The notes under the pieces are model-generated. The model searched no databases and was not told the origin of the DNA. It saw only the letters and a program-made list of their open reading frames with translations. This document shows positions 31,156 to 39,209 of a stretch of 64,000 bases of DNA, in pieces (the stretch's first letter is position 1; the number at the start of each line of letters is the position of its first letter). Where the stretch lies: contig DGRE01000057.1 in assembly GCA_002389905.1 (NCBI GenBank), positions 20,558 through 84,557 on the forward strand. Reading direction: 5' to 3'. Made by a program: the position numbers and the translations under genes. This DNA is from Hungatella sp. UBA4396. Its GTDB lineage: Bacteria; Bacillota; Clostridia; Lachnospirales; Lachnospiraceae.

Positions 31156-32205
31156 ATGAGTTTAAAAATCCCTTACAGCACTGTTTTAGAAACAGTGGAA
31201 AAAGCATTATTGAACACTGGACTTTCTGAGGAAAAGGCAAAGGTATGCGCTTCTATTCACGCTCAGTCCAGTGCAGACGGAGTAGAAAGCCATGGACTGA
31301 ACAGGGTTCCCCGTTTTGTGGAATATGTTCAGAAGGGCTGGGTTAACCCAAATGGTGATCCGGAGCTTGTTGGAGGAAAAGGTGCAGTCGAGAATTATGA
31401 CGGACACTTGGGAATTGGTATCACCAATGCTCTTTTCTGTGCTGACCGGGCCATGGCTCTTGCCAAAGAACATGGAATCGGATGTGTTGCCTTAAAAAAC
31501 ACCACTCACTGGATGAGAGGCGGCACCTATGCATGGAAAATGGCAGAGGCAGGTTTTATGGGAATAAGCTGGATCAATACAGAAAGCTGTATGCCTTTGT
31601 GGGGCAGTGATGAGCCGGGAGTGGGCAACAATCCTTTCTGCATCGCCATTCCCCGTGAAGATGGCCCCATTGTCCTTGATATGGCTATGAGCCAGTATGC
31701 TTACGGAAAACTGGGTGTTTACCGTCTGGCAGGCAAAAAGCTTCCCTTCCCCGGAGGATTTGACAAAGACGGCAACCTGACCGATGATCCGGGAGCCATT
31801 GAGGAGAGCAGAAGAATTCTGCCTACAGGCTATTGGAAGGGCAGCGGCATGGCTATTGCTCTGGATTTAGCCGCAGCTCTCATGTCAAACGGAAAATGTG
31901 GCTCTGACATTGATGAGGCTGATAACGGAAGCTGTACCGGATGCAGCCAGATTTTCATTGCTTACGATCCCTACCTGTTCGGATCAAAGGAAGAGATTCA
32001 GGCAATGCTCAACCGCAGGGTTGCTGCGGCAGATGCCACACATCCGGAACAAGAAGGCGGCCAGGTTACTTGCCCCGGTGAGCGCACCATTGCCACCAGA
32101 GAAAAGAGCATGAAGGATGGCGTATCCGTCGATGAGCAGATATGGGCTCAGGTGGTTGCTATTTCTGAAGGAAATCTGGATACAAAAGACATTGCAAGCA
32201 AATAA
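31156..32205 (+). CDS. Ldh-family NAD(P)H-dependent reductase, YiaK (2,3-diketo-L-gulonate reductase) type
   Basis: A 349-residue member of the malate/L-lactate/ureidoglycolate dehydrogenase family, which has its own non-Rossmann NAD fold. It is close to E. coli YiaK along its length: SHGLNRVPRFVEYVQ, the HGIGCVALKNTTHWMRGGTYAW block with the catalytic His, GVGNNPFCIAIP, DMAMSQYAYGKL and RILPTGYWKGSGMAIALDL. YiaK reduces 2,3-diketo-L-gulonate in sugar-acid catabolism. A YiaL-type gene follows directly, as in the E. coli yia operon. The true substrate here is unproven. Confidence 0.85.
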   Translation: MSLKIPYSTVLETVEKALLNTGLSEEKAKVCASIHAQSSADGVESHGLNRVPRFVEYVQKGWVNPNGDPELVGGKGAVENYDGHLGIGITNALFCADRAMALAKEHGIGCVALKNTTHWMRGGTYAWKMAEAGFMGISWINTESCMPLWGSDEPGVGNNPFCIAIPREDGPIVLDMAMSQYAYGKLGVYRLAGKKLPFPGGFDKDGNLTDDPGAIEESRRILPTGYWKGSGMAIALDLAAALMSNGKCGSDIDEADNGSCTGCSQIFIAYDPYLFGSKEEIQAMLNRRVAAADATHPEQEGGQVTCPGERTIATREKSMKDGVSVDEQIWAQVVAISEGNLDTKDIASK

Positions 32206-32222
32206 TAAAAAGGAGAAAACCT

Positions 32223-32675
32223 ATGCTTTTTGCTAACAGTTCAATTGCAGAGAAATACGATTATCTGGAGGATAAATTCCAGGCAGCTTACAAATGGCTG
32301 AAAGAGACAGATATTAAGGCTCTTCCAGTTGGAAGCTATCCCATTATGGGAGACACCGTAATAGCCAATATTCAGGAATATACTACATTTCCGGCAGAAC
32401 AGGGTTCTTTTGAGACCCATGAGAAATATTTTGATATCCAGTATGTGGTTACGGGAAGAGAGCAGTTCGGAGTATGTAAGCGTGACATCTTAAAGGAGAA
32501 GGAGCGCATAGAAGAAAATGACCTGATCTTTTATGAGGAGCCAGAGTTTTCCGGTTATGTGATCCTGGAGGAAGGCGATTTAATCGTCGTAGCCCCTGAG
32601 GATGCTCATAAGCCCCGCTGCGTGGCAGGAGAGCCATGTGAGGTGAAGAAGGTAGTTGTAAAGGTGGCTGTTTAA
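32223..32675 (+). CDS. YhcH/YjgK/YiaL family protein
   Basis: A 150-residue cupin-like protein of the YhcH/YiaL (DUF386, EbgC-related) family: YDYLEDKFQAAYKWL, the ETHEKYFDIQYVVTGREQFGV block with metal-binding-type His/Glu, then the PEDAHKPRC motif. Members are linked to sialic acid and sugar-acid breakdown and may act as sugar isomerases or mutarotase-like enzymes. It ends the operon that begins with the GntR gene and pairs with the YiaK homologue. A second, more distant member lies at 39209. Confidence 0.88.
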   Translation: MLFANSSIAEKYDYLEDKFQAAYKWLKETDIKALPVGSYPIMGDTVIANIQEYTTFPAEQGSFETHEKYFDIQYVVTGREQFGVCKRDILKEKERIEENDLIFYEEPEFSGYVILEEGDLIVVAPEDAHKPRCVAGEPCEVKKVVVKVAV

Positions 32676-32697
32676 TAGGTTATTTTATAATAAAAAA

Positions 32698-32733
32698 GGC
32701 TGCTGCAAAGCGAAAAGCTTTTTTGCGGCAGCC
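32698..32733 (-). terminator. terminator between convergent units
   Basis: Arms GGCTGCTGCAAA (32698-32709) and TTTGCGGCAGCC (32722-32733). The A-run at 32692-32697 becomes a T-run on the minus strand, so it best serves the GntR gene at 32788; the hairpin may also stop the plus-strand operon. Confidence 0.85.
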
Positions 32734-32787
32734 CTACAGGCAGTCAAGCGGATATTTGCAATCCGCTTCGCTACTTACTTAATTCGG

Positions 32788-33435
32788 TTAAATCAGGTTC
32801 AGTTTCAGAGGCATCATCAGATGGGCAATGAGAGTCTGGTAAGCCTGGAGGCTGTCCCTGTTTTCCAGATGCTTGTAAAATTCCAGATGTTCTTCATAAG
32901 TTTTCTGAGCCCGCCCGGTAATGGCAAGGGCATTGGAAGTAGTTAGGTGAATGGTGTACAAAAGCCGCTGGAAGAGGTGGTCAAATTCGCTGTTCTGGGC
33001 AAAGTGAACCAGAAGCAGATGAAACTGGTGGTCAGCCTCTGTAAAGGAAGTATAAAAGCTTCCGGAGGAAAGGGCTGCCTTTTGAAGCTTTAAGGATTCC
33101 TTCATATCAGCCAGCAGCTTGTGATACTGATCTTCCTCCGGGCACTGGGTTGCCAGGTGGACGCAAAAGCCCTCGATGGCGCAGCGGGCCTCAATGGATT
33201 CCCTCATGGTTTCCTTATCCAGCCGGCGGATTTTAAACCCGCGGCTGGGAATGATGGTGATGTAGCCTTCCTGGGAAAGATATTGAAGGGCCTCCCTTAA
33301 AGGAGTCCGGGAAATGCCCAGCTCCTTGGCCAGTCTGGTTTCAGAATAGAGAACCTCTGAATCAAGAGCCTTGGAAAGTATCTGTTCTTTTATGGTATGA
33401 TAAGCCTGATATTGCAGGGAACCGATGTCGTTCAT
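32788..33435 (-). CDS. GntR/FadR-family transcriptional regulator, divergent
   Basis: A 215-residue regulator with an N-terminal winged helix (YHTIKEQILSKAL then SETRLAKELGISRTPLREALQYLSQEGYITIIPSRGF, about 10-75) and a C-terminal all-helical FCD domain (about 80-210). It is transcribed away from the cyclase/aldolase/dehydrogenase operon. The shared 145-base region contains a promoter for each direction and a triple 8-bp repeat inside the plus-strand promoter, the likely operator. It therefore probably represses that operon and perhaps itself. Confidence 0.9.
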   Translation of the reverse strand: MNDIGSLQYQAYHTIKEQILSKALDSEVLYSETRLAKELGISRTPLREALQYLSQEGYITIIPSRGFKIRRLDKETMRESIEARCAIEGFCVHLATQCPEEDQYHKLLADMKESLKLQKAALSSGSFYTSFTEADHQFHLLLVHFAQNSEFDHLFQRLLYTIHLTTSNALAITGRAQKTYEEHLEFYKHLENRDSLQAYQTLIAHLMMPLKLNLI

Positions 33436-33466
33436 GGAAAACTCCTATCTTAATATTATGGAAAAT

Positions 33467-33536
33467 ATCATACCCCAGAAAATTTATGAAGTCAACAAAA
33501 AAAGCATTGACCGGTATACCGGTATACGGGTATAAT
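33467..33536. promoter_or_regulatory. divergent promoters with a tandem-repeat operator
   Basis: Minus strand: TTGACT (33490-33495), 17 bases, TATGAT (33467-33472) for the GntR gene. Plus strand: TTGACC (33507-33512), 18 bases, TATAAT (33531-33536) for the catabolic operon. The plus spacer is made of CCGGTATA, CCGGTATA, CGGGTATA (33511-33534), which contains the 12-bp palindromes CCGGTATACCGG and TATACCGGTATA. A regulator bound there would block the plus promoter. Confidence 0.8.
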
Positions 33537-33581
33537 GAAGGAAGAATATTTAAAATAATTATATATAGGAGGTATTATACA

Positions 33582-34271
33582 ATGAATGCATTTGATTTAG
33601 GAAATGGTTTAAGGGTAATTGATTTAACAAAGGTGCTGGATCCTGAGACAGAGTCCAGAAGATGCCGGTTATTCCGTTTCAATACAGGCGGTCCTATTCC
33701 TGATTTCCATACCATCATGGACTTAACCAGCCATTTAGGAACCCATGTTGAGTGTCCTTACCATCATAACGACAACTGGACCGATGTACAGGGTCTTCCG
33801 ATCAGCACATTTATGGGACGTGCCATCCATGTAAACATCACTCATATGGAGCCTAACGGAAAGATCAAGGGCGAAGATTTAGAGAAAGCCTGCGGAGACC
33901 GTATCAAGGAAGGCGACATCGTAATCCTGGATTCTGACTTCAAGCTTCCTCCATTTACACCGGCTACCAACACAGAAGAAGATAAACGTCTCTTCATCTG
34001 CCGTGAAACCGCTGAGTGGTTAAAAGAGAAGAAAGTAAAATGCGTTGGCTTCGGCGATGGCGTTTCTATCGAAAGCAATAACGAAGATGTAAGTGCATTT
34101 CATGACGTATTAATGGAAGTGGACGTAGTATTTCTGGAGGTATTAAAGAACTTAGAGGAACTGACTACCGACACCTTCTTCATGTCCTACACTCCCCTTC
34201 CGATCAAGGGACTGGATTCTTGCCCAATCCGCGCTTATGCAATTGAAGGACTGGCAGAGTTTTCTAAATAA
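33582..34271 (+). CDS. cyclase-family metal-dependent hydrolase (kynurenine formamidase-like)
   Basis: A 229-residue protein of the cyclase family, which includes metal-dependent formamidases, isatin hydrolase and other amide- or lactam-cleaving enzymes. The metal motif SHLGTHVECPYHH is present, with the DLTKVLDP start and GDIVILDSDF strand typical of the fold. The ATG lies 8 bases after AGGAGG and starts at MNAFDLGNG. It is the first gene of the operon controlled by the divergent GntR protein and is followed by a ketopantoate-reductase-like gene. The substrate is unknown; ring opening of a lactone or amide would fit. Confidence 0.85.
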   Translation: MNAFDLGNGLRVIDLTKVLDPETESRRCRLFRFNTGGPIPDFHTIMDLTSHLGTHVECPYHHNDNWTDVQGLPISTFMGRAIHVNITHMEPNGKIKGEDLEKACGDRIKEGDIVILDSDFKLPPFTPATNTEEDKRLFICRETAEWLKEKKVKCVGFGDGVSIESNNEDVSAFHDVLMEVDVVFLEVLKNLEELTTDTFFMSYTPLPIKGLDSCPIRAYAIEGLAEFSK

Positions 34272-34285
34272 TAAAGGGGAAATCT

Positions 34286-35200
34286 ATGAAAATTGCTGTA
34301 ATCGGAGCAGGGGCTATGGGTTCCATCTATGGAGCCCACCTGTCCTTGAACAATGAAGTATATATGGTGGATACGTCTGCCGTCACTGTGGACCACATTG
34401 AAGCAGAAGGCATTAAGCTTCAGGAGGATGGTACGGAAAATGTTTACCGCCCTCATGCAGTGACCTGCACAGAAGGCATGGAACCGGTGGACCTGGTAAT
34501 TCTTTTTGTCAAGTCCCTGTTTTCCAAAGCCGCTCTGGCAGGAAATAAATGTTTGATCGGTCCAGATACTTATGTGCTGACCCTGCAAAACGGTTCCGGT
34601 CATGAGGATATTTTAGGGGGGTTTGTAGATAAAGACCATATCATCATCGGAACCACAGAGGACAACGGCGCGGTATTGTCACCTGGCTGCGTCAAAAGAG
34701 GCGGAAAAGGTAATACCAATGTAGGAATGCTGGTGGAGGACAAGGCCGGATTTCTTCCAAAGCTGAAGGAAGCTTTTGAATCCTGCGGCTTTACGCTCAA
34801 CATCCATTCCAACATCCAGCAGTTGATCTGGGACAAGCTTTTTACCAACGTTTCCTTAAGTGTGGTAACAGGTATCCTCCAGGTGGATATAGGCTACATT
34901 GCTGCCAATGAACATGCCTGGAACATGACTGCCCGTTTAATTCATGAGGCTGTTGCAGTTGCCAGAGGTCTGGGGCTGGAAGCTGATGAAGAGGCCATTA
35001 TGGAAAAGGTGAGGAAAACATCCGAAGCTTCTCCAAACGGCTGTACCTCCATCCGGGCCGATTTACAAAACGGAAGAAGAACCGAGGTGGAGACTATAAG
35101 CGGTTCTGTCGTAAGGGCTGCAAAGAAATGCGGCATCCCGGTTCCGACCCATGAATTTGTAGTAGAAACGATACATGCAATAGAAGACAAGAGCCGGTAA
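34286..35200 (+). CDS. ketopantoate reductase-like dehydrogenase (PanE/ApbA family)
   Basis: A 304-residue enzyme with an N-terminal Rossmann fold (MKIAVIGAGAMGSIYGAHLS) and the C-terminal helical domain of the family (LIWDKLFTNVSLSVVTGIL with the conserved Lys and Asn, then the ADLQNGRRTEVETISGSVV block with the catalytic-site Glu/Ser). The family reduces 2-oxo acids to 2-hydroxy acids. In this operon it more likely handles a catabolic oxo-acid than pantothenate synthesis, since no pan genes are near. It starts 14 bases after the cyclase stop. Confidence 0.85.
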   Translation: MKIAVIGAGAMGSIYGAHLSLNNEVYMVDTSAVTVDHIEAEGIKLQEDGTENVYRPHAVTCTEGMEPVDLVILFVKSLFSKAALAGNKCLIGPDTYVLTLQNGSGHEDILGGFVDKDHIIIGTTEDNGAVLSPGCVKRGGKGNTNVGMLVEDKAGFLPKLKEAFESCGFTLNIHSNIQQLIWDKLFTNVSLSVVTGILQVDIGYIAANEHAWNMTARLIHEAVAVARGLGLEADEEAIMEKVRKTSEASPNGCTSIRADLQNGRRTEVETISGSVVRAAKKCGIPVPTHEFVVETIHAIEDKSR

Positions 35201-35212
35201 CAGATATAAGGA

Positions 35213-35240
35213 GAGGCTGGTTCCTGATTGGGGCCGGCTT
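35213..35240 (+). terminator. possible intra-operon attenuator
   Basis: GCTGGTTCC and GGGGCCGGC pair, with G-U pairs, around a short loop and are followed by TTCTTT, in the 82-base gap between the reductase and aldolase genes. It is weak compared with the other terminators. Confidence 0.35.
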
Positions 35241-35282
35241 CTTTGCTCATTACTATGGGGACTTCATAAGGGGGTTACTGCC

Positions 35283-36158
35283 ATGAAAAAATTATACGTT
35301 GCTTCTATCACTCCTTTCGATCAGGAAGGGAAGATTAACGGGAAGGCAGCCAGGCAGCTTTGGGAAAAGAACATTTCCCAGGGAGCTGACGGCTTCTTCA
35401 TCGGGGGAAGCTCAGGAGAGTGTTTTCTGCTGACAAGGGAAGAGAGAGTCCGTTCCTTTGAGCTGGCTTCTGAGTACAAGGACAGGGCGGACATATTCGC
35501 CCACGTGGGCGCAATCAGCACAGAGGAAGCTGTTTTTTATGCCAAAGAAGCAAAGGAAATGGGCATTCCAAACATTGCGGCTACTCCTCCTATTTATTTC
35601 GGGTTTTCCGAAAAGGAGATTGCAGGATATTATTATGATATTGCGGAGGCGGTGGGCCATCCGGTTCTCTATTACAATATTCCCTCCAGCACTCATAAAA
35701 ATCTGAACTTATCCAGCCCGGAGATTCAGGCATTGTTAAAATCCGGAGCAGTGGGATCAGTAAAACATACCAATTTGGATATGCTTCAAATGGAGCGGAT
35801 GCACAATGTTAATCCTGACATCATCTGCTACGGCGGCTTTGAAAGCTGTATGGTGGCCTTTCTGGCCTTTGGATGCGAGGGATTTATAGGAAGCAGCTTT
35901 AACTTCATGCTCCCTCAGTTTAAAAAGGTCATGGAATTGTATCTGGAGGGTAAGGGGGAAGAAGCCCGGGTCCTTCAGGCTAAGAGCAATAACATTCTGG
36001 ATGTGCTGCTAAGAAACGGGCTTTGTGCCAACTTAAAGCATGTTGTTTCCGGACAGGGAATTTGGGCGGGAGATGTGAGAAAGCCTCTGCTGCCTCTGAC
36101 AGAAGATCAGAAGGCTGAGATGGATCAGGTACTGGAACAGTACTTGGAAATTTGTTAA
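35283..36158 (+). CDS. dihydrodipicolinate synthase/N-acetylneuraminate lyase family aldolase
   Basis: A 291-residue class I aldolase of the DapA/NanA superfamily, a TIM barrel using a Schiff-base lysine. Visible motifs are SITPFDQEGKIN, GGSSGECFLLTREER, the YYNIPSS tyrosine segment and VGSVKHTNLD with the likely Schiff-base Lys. GGSSGE resembles the sialic-acid and sugar-acid lyases more than DapA. Family members split or dehydrate 2-keto-3-deoxy sugar acids. In an operon with two dehydrogenases and a hydrolase, a sugar-acid aldolase is the likeliest role. Confidence 0.85.
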   Translation: MKKLYVASITPFDQEGKINGKAARQLWEKNISQGADGFFIGGSSGECFLLTREERVRSFELASEYKDRADIFAHVGAISTEEAVFYAKEAKEMGIPNIAATPPIYFGFSEKEIAGYYYDIAEAVGHPVLYYNIPSSTHKNLNLSSPEIQALLKSGAVGSVKHTNLDMLQMERMHNVNPDIICYGGFESCMVAFLAFGCEGFIGSSFNFMLPQFKKVMELYLEGKGEEARVLQAKSNNILDVLLRNGLCANLKHVVSGQGIWAGDVRKPLLPLTEDQKAEMDQVLEQYLEIC

Positions 36159-36212
36159 AGGCGAAAATAATTGTAAAACAGATAAATGAACAATCATACA
36201 AGGAGGTTTCAC

Positions 36213-37232
36213 ATGAGAGCAGGATTAATTGAAGCGCCTGGAGTGCTTAAAATGGTAGAACGCGATATACCCAAGATTGAAAAGGATACGGATGTCCTGG
36301 TAAAAATCAAACGGGTTGGTATCTGCGGTTCCGATATGCACATTTACCACGGAAAAAATGCCTTTGTTACCTATCCCCGTGTCTGGGGCCATGAGTTTGT
36401 GGGTGAAGTGGCGGAAACAGGCTCTGCCGTTACCAATGTAAAGGCTGGGGACCACGTTGTGGCAGAGCCCATTCTTTCCTGCGGAGAATGCTATGCCTGC
36501 CGCCAGGGCCGTAGAAATGCCTGCCAGGACTTAAAGGTTTACGGCGTTCACGTAGAGGGCGGCGCTCAGGAATACGTTGTTATTCCGGAGAAAAATGCCC
36601 ACACCATCCCTTCTGACCTGCCGTGGAGCCAGGCGGTTCTGATTGAGCCTTTTACCATCGGTGCCCAGGCTTGCTACCGGGGCAATGTGCAGGAAGGTGA
36701 TGTTGTATTTGTCATGGGTGCAGGCACCATCGGCCTTACCATTATGGTAAATGCAAAGATTCTGGGTGCAACTGTTATTATTTCAGATATTGTGGATGGA
36801 AAGCTGGAATATGCAAAGAAGCTGGGGGCAGACCACATCATCAATGCCAAAGAAGTGGATGTTGTGAAAAAGGTGCTTGAAATTACAGAAGGCATGGGAG
36901 CCAATGTAACAGTGGATGCCGTTTGCTCAAAGGAAAGCTTTGAACAGGCCATAGATGTGACAAGCACTGCCGGACGTGTGGTGGAAATGAGCTTTAATAC
37001 TACTCCAAGTGAGATCATGCCCGTTAAACTGGCAAAGGGCGAGATGACCATTATGGGCTCCCGTCACCAGACAGGCCGTTTCCCAGTGGTCATCGAGTAT
37101 TTAAAGCAGGGCAAGCTTCCCTTAGACGGCTTTGCCAATGCGGAATTTTCTTTTGATCAAATGCATGAGGCTTTTGATTATGCGGAGAAAAATACAGATA
37201 CCGTACGCAAGATCATTCTTTCTATGGAATAA
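36213..37232 (+). CDS. zinc-dependent medium-chain dehydrogenase (sugar-acid/polyol type)
   Basis: A 339-residue MDR enzyme. The catalytic zinc site is GICGSDMHIYHG with GHEFVGEV; the structural zinc has four cysteines in SCGECYACRQGRRNACQD; the NAD site is VFVMGAGTIGLTIM. The sequence style matches L-galactonate/L-idonate 5-dehydrogenase-like proteins, which oxidise sugar acids. The ATG at 36213 follows AGGAGG by 7 bases; the ATG at 36186 has none. It is the last gene of the operon and a TTCG-loop terminator follows 25 bases later. Confidence 0.88.
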   Translation: MRAGLIEAPGVLKMVERDIPKIEKDTDVLVKIKRVGICGSDMHIYHGKNAFVTYPRVWGHEFVGEVAETGSAVTNVKAGDHVVAEPILSCGECYACRQGRRNACQDLKVYGVHVEGGAQEYVVIPEKNAHTIPSDLPWSQAVLIEPFTIGAQACYRGNVQEGDVVFVMGAGTIGLTIMVNAKILGATVIISDIVDGKLEYAKKLGADHIINAKEVDVVKKVLEITEGMGANVTVDAVCSKESFEQAIDVTSTAGRVVEMSFNTTPSEIMPVKLAKGEMTIMGSRHQTGRFPVVIEYLKQGKLPLDGFANAEFSFDQMHEAFDYAEKNTDTVRKIILSME

Positions 37233-37256
37233 TGTATTTGGGTTGTTATACAATGA

Positions 37257-37287
37257 ATGGCAGGTTCTTCGGAACCTGCCATTTTTG
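37257..37287 (+). terminator. terminator after the dehydrogenase
   Basis: Arms ATGGCAGGTTC and GAACCTGCCAT (37257-37267, 37272-37282) with a stable TTCG tetraloop and a T-run. Confidence 0.92.
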
Positions 37288-37314
37288 GTAGTATGGCATC
37301 AGGTCATAAGCCTG

Positions 37315-37343
37315 TTGTATCAAGTGTTCTCCTATGATATACT
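37315..37343 (+). promoter_or_regulatory. promoter for the Rpn-type gene
   Basis: TTGTAT (37315-37320), a 17-base spacer and TATACT (37338-37343) with a TG extension. Confidence 0.6.
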
Positions 37344-37500
37344 ATTAATAAGCAATGATTTCTAAATCAATACATCTAAAATTCTCATTTATGCTGATTT
37401 TCAGCAGTCTGTAACATTCAAGAACTCCTTGCTTATACCCCGAAAAAACAGCAGGGAGGGCAGATTGTTCTTCCTGAACAAAACGAAAGGAAGAACAAAT

Positions 37501-38337
37501 ATGGAATACGAGAATTGCAATGATATTTTGCCGGAAGATGATGAACTGAATCTAAGTGATTTTGCGCTGTTTCTGTCAGTGATGAAAAACAGAGAGGCAT
37601 ATGAATGCACGTTAAGCATTATTATGAACGAACAGAATTTAAAGCTGGCAGAGGTAAAAGTGGAACAGGTGGTTCTGAACAGGTCCGGTAAACGCGCAAT
37701 ACGAATGGATGCCTGGGCAGTTGCAACAGATGACCGCCAGTTTGTGACAGAAATGCAGAATGACACCAGTTCTGATGATGTGAGAAAGCGTGCCAGATAT
37801 TATCAGGGTCTTTTGGATTCCCCTGTATTAAAATCAGGAAAGAGCACAAGGTATAAGTATTTGCCATCATCTGTTATTATATTTATAACCCAGGAAGATA
37901 TATTCGGTAAGGATCTGGCAAAATACACATTTACAGAACAGTGCAGAGAAATGCCTGGAATGGAATTAGAAAATGGAACCCAAAAGATATTTCTCAATAT
38001 GAAAAGTAAAAACGGTGAGCCGGAATTAATCAGCCTGCTCCAATATATGAAACAATCAAATTTAAACAACCCAGAAATCCTGGTACAGGATGAGAGAATT
38101 GTAAAACTGGATACAATAGTCAATGAAGTAAAGCAATCAGAGGAATGGGAGGTTGTGAATATGAGCATTTATGGGAAAGGGATAGAACGAGGCAGGCAGG
38201 AAGAAAACCTCAGAGCTAGAAAAAGTTTTGCTTTGGAGATGCTGAAGGATGGTGAGCCATACGAGAAGATTATGAAGTATACAAAACTTACAGAGGAAGA
38301 AATAAAGGAGCTGAAAGAAACATTTATTCCAGGCTAA
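37501..38337 (+). CDS. Rpn-type PD-(D/E)XK nuclease family protein
   Basis: A 278-residue protein of the Rpn/transposase_31 type (recombination-promoting nuclease, PD-(D/E)XK fold). The nuclease core shows IRMDAWAVATDDRQFVTEMQ, i.e. D..(x)..ExQ, then a YYQGLLDS helix and a KYLPSSVIIFI strand. The C-terminal part has an SIYGKGIERGRQEE stretch and an EPYEKIMKYTKLTEEEIKEL helix pair, the tail seen in many clostridial copies. These genes are usually scattered in multiple copies and behave like mobile or selfish genes. AAAGGA precedes the ATG. It is a lone gene between catabolic operons. Confidence 0.82.
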   Translation: MEYENCNDILPEDDELNLSDFALFLSVMKNREAYECTLSIIMNEQNLKLAEVKVEQVVLNRSGKRAIRMDAWAVATDDRQFVTEMQNDTSSDDVRKRARYYQGLLDSPVLKSGKSTRYKYLPSSVIIFITQEDIFGKDLAKYTFTEQCREMPGMELENGTQKIFLNMKSKNGEPELISLLQYMKQSNLNNPEILVQDERIVKLDTIVNEVKQSEEWEVVNMSIYGKGIERGRQEENLRARKSFALEMLKDGEPYEKIMKYTKLTEEEIKELKETFIPG

Positions 38338-38370
38338 GTATATCAGTGCATTGAGAAAATGGATAATTGT

Positions 38371-38403
38371 ATAGGGTGAGGTTCACAGCGAACCTCACCC
38401 TAT
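38371..38403. terminator. long stem between convergent genes
   Basis: Perfect 14-bp arms (38371-38384 and 38390-38403, ATAGGGTGAGGTTC) with loop ACAGC. No T-run follows on either strand, so it may act as a weak bidirectional terminator or mRNA end barrier. Confidence 0.6.
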
Positions 38404-38405
38404 AC

Positions 38406-39209
38406 TCACGATCTATATATTTCAAGCGAATCCATCAGATAACCATAAATGCGTTCCATAGCCTCCGGTTCCACCCATTCGGGGGTATCCCGGTAGCCGC
38501 CATGCATGGTGCTGGTGATTTCCATTTGTTCCAGAATCATGTCAAATTCCGGAGGGCGCCCAAGGATTCCGCTGCCCATACTGGAAAGAACCTTTAAATA
38601 CTGGATATCCCAGCGCGGAAGGGATGCTATGCTGACGGCGGGAATAGCAGTTCCGGAAAAGGAAGCTTCGTCACTTTTAGGCAGATATTTGACCAAAAGT
38701 CCATTATGGGCCTCTAAAACCTTTCGTTTACAGAAATTAGACACGGAAGGTTTTCTTTTATATCCCCGGTCATAAACGGCTATGGTATCCCCGTAACCGC
38801 AGACATCCAGGTTCACCGCTCCAGTGATTGCCTTTCGGTCCATTTGAGACACATAAAAACGGCTTCCTGCATTTCCTGACTCTTCTCCGTCAAAAAAAGC
38901 GAAACGGGCGGGAAAATTTTCCGAGGAAAGTTTTTTTGCCAGATCGATCAGGATACAGAGGGCTGCAGCATTGTCATTGGCCCCAAAGCTTCCGGGAACG
39001 GAATCGTAGTGAGCGCAGAACAAGAGACTGGCCTTTTCGTTCCAGGGGTTGAGCAGATAATTGACGATGCCTCCAGGAACTTTAACAGAAGGTTCCTCCT
39101 CCTGTCTCATATAGGATAAGCCTTCCTCATTTAAGACCTCTTCCAGGGCCTGACGGCGCTGGAGGGGGTCTTTTTGGGAAAGTTTGATTAAGTGACGGTT
39201 TATGTTCAT
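38406..39209 (-). CDS. M28-family zinc aminopeptidase-like protein
   Basis: A 267-residue M28 peptidase. The co-catalytic zinc ligands are visible in order: CAHYDS, GANDNAAA, FFDGEESG with the catalytic Glu, NLDVCGYGD, and a late STMHGGYRD. There is no signal peptide, so it is cytoplasmic. M28 enzymes remove N-terminal residues from peptides or act on related amides. It overlaps the upstream YhcH-like gene by one base and is the last gene of an operon started by a GntR regulator, so it may cut an amino-acid or acyl-sugar conjugate; that is inference. Confidence 0.85.
   Translation of the reverse strand: MNINRHLIKLSQKDPLQRRQALEEVLNEEGLSYMRQEEEPSVKVPGGIVNYLLNPWNEKASLLFCAHYDSVPGSFGANDNAAALCILIDLAKKLSSENFPARFAFFDGEESGNAGSRFYVSQMDRKAITGAVNLDVCGYGDTIAVYDRGYKRKPSVSNFCKRKVLEAHNGLLVKYLPKSDEASFSGTAIPAVSIASLPRWDIQYLKVLSSMGSGILGRPPEFDMILEQMEITSTMHGGYRDTPEWVEPEAMERIYGYLMDSLEIYRS

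Noticed and set aside
34286..35200. Calling the reductase panE (pantothenate synthesis).
   Set aside because: The family is broad and the gene lies in a GntR-controlled catabolic operon with no other pantothenate genes.
35283..36158. Calling the aldolase dapA (lysine pathway).
   Set aside because: The GGSSGE motif and the catabolic operon context fit sugar-acid or sialic-acid lyases better, and no lysine genes are near.
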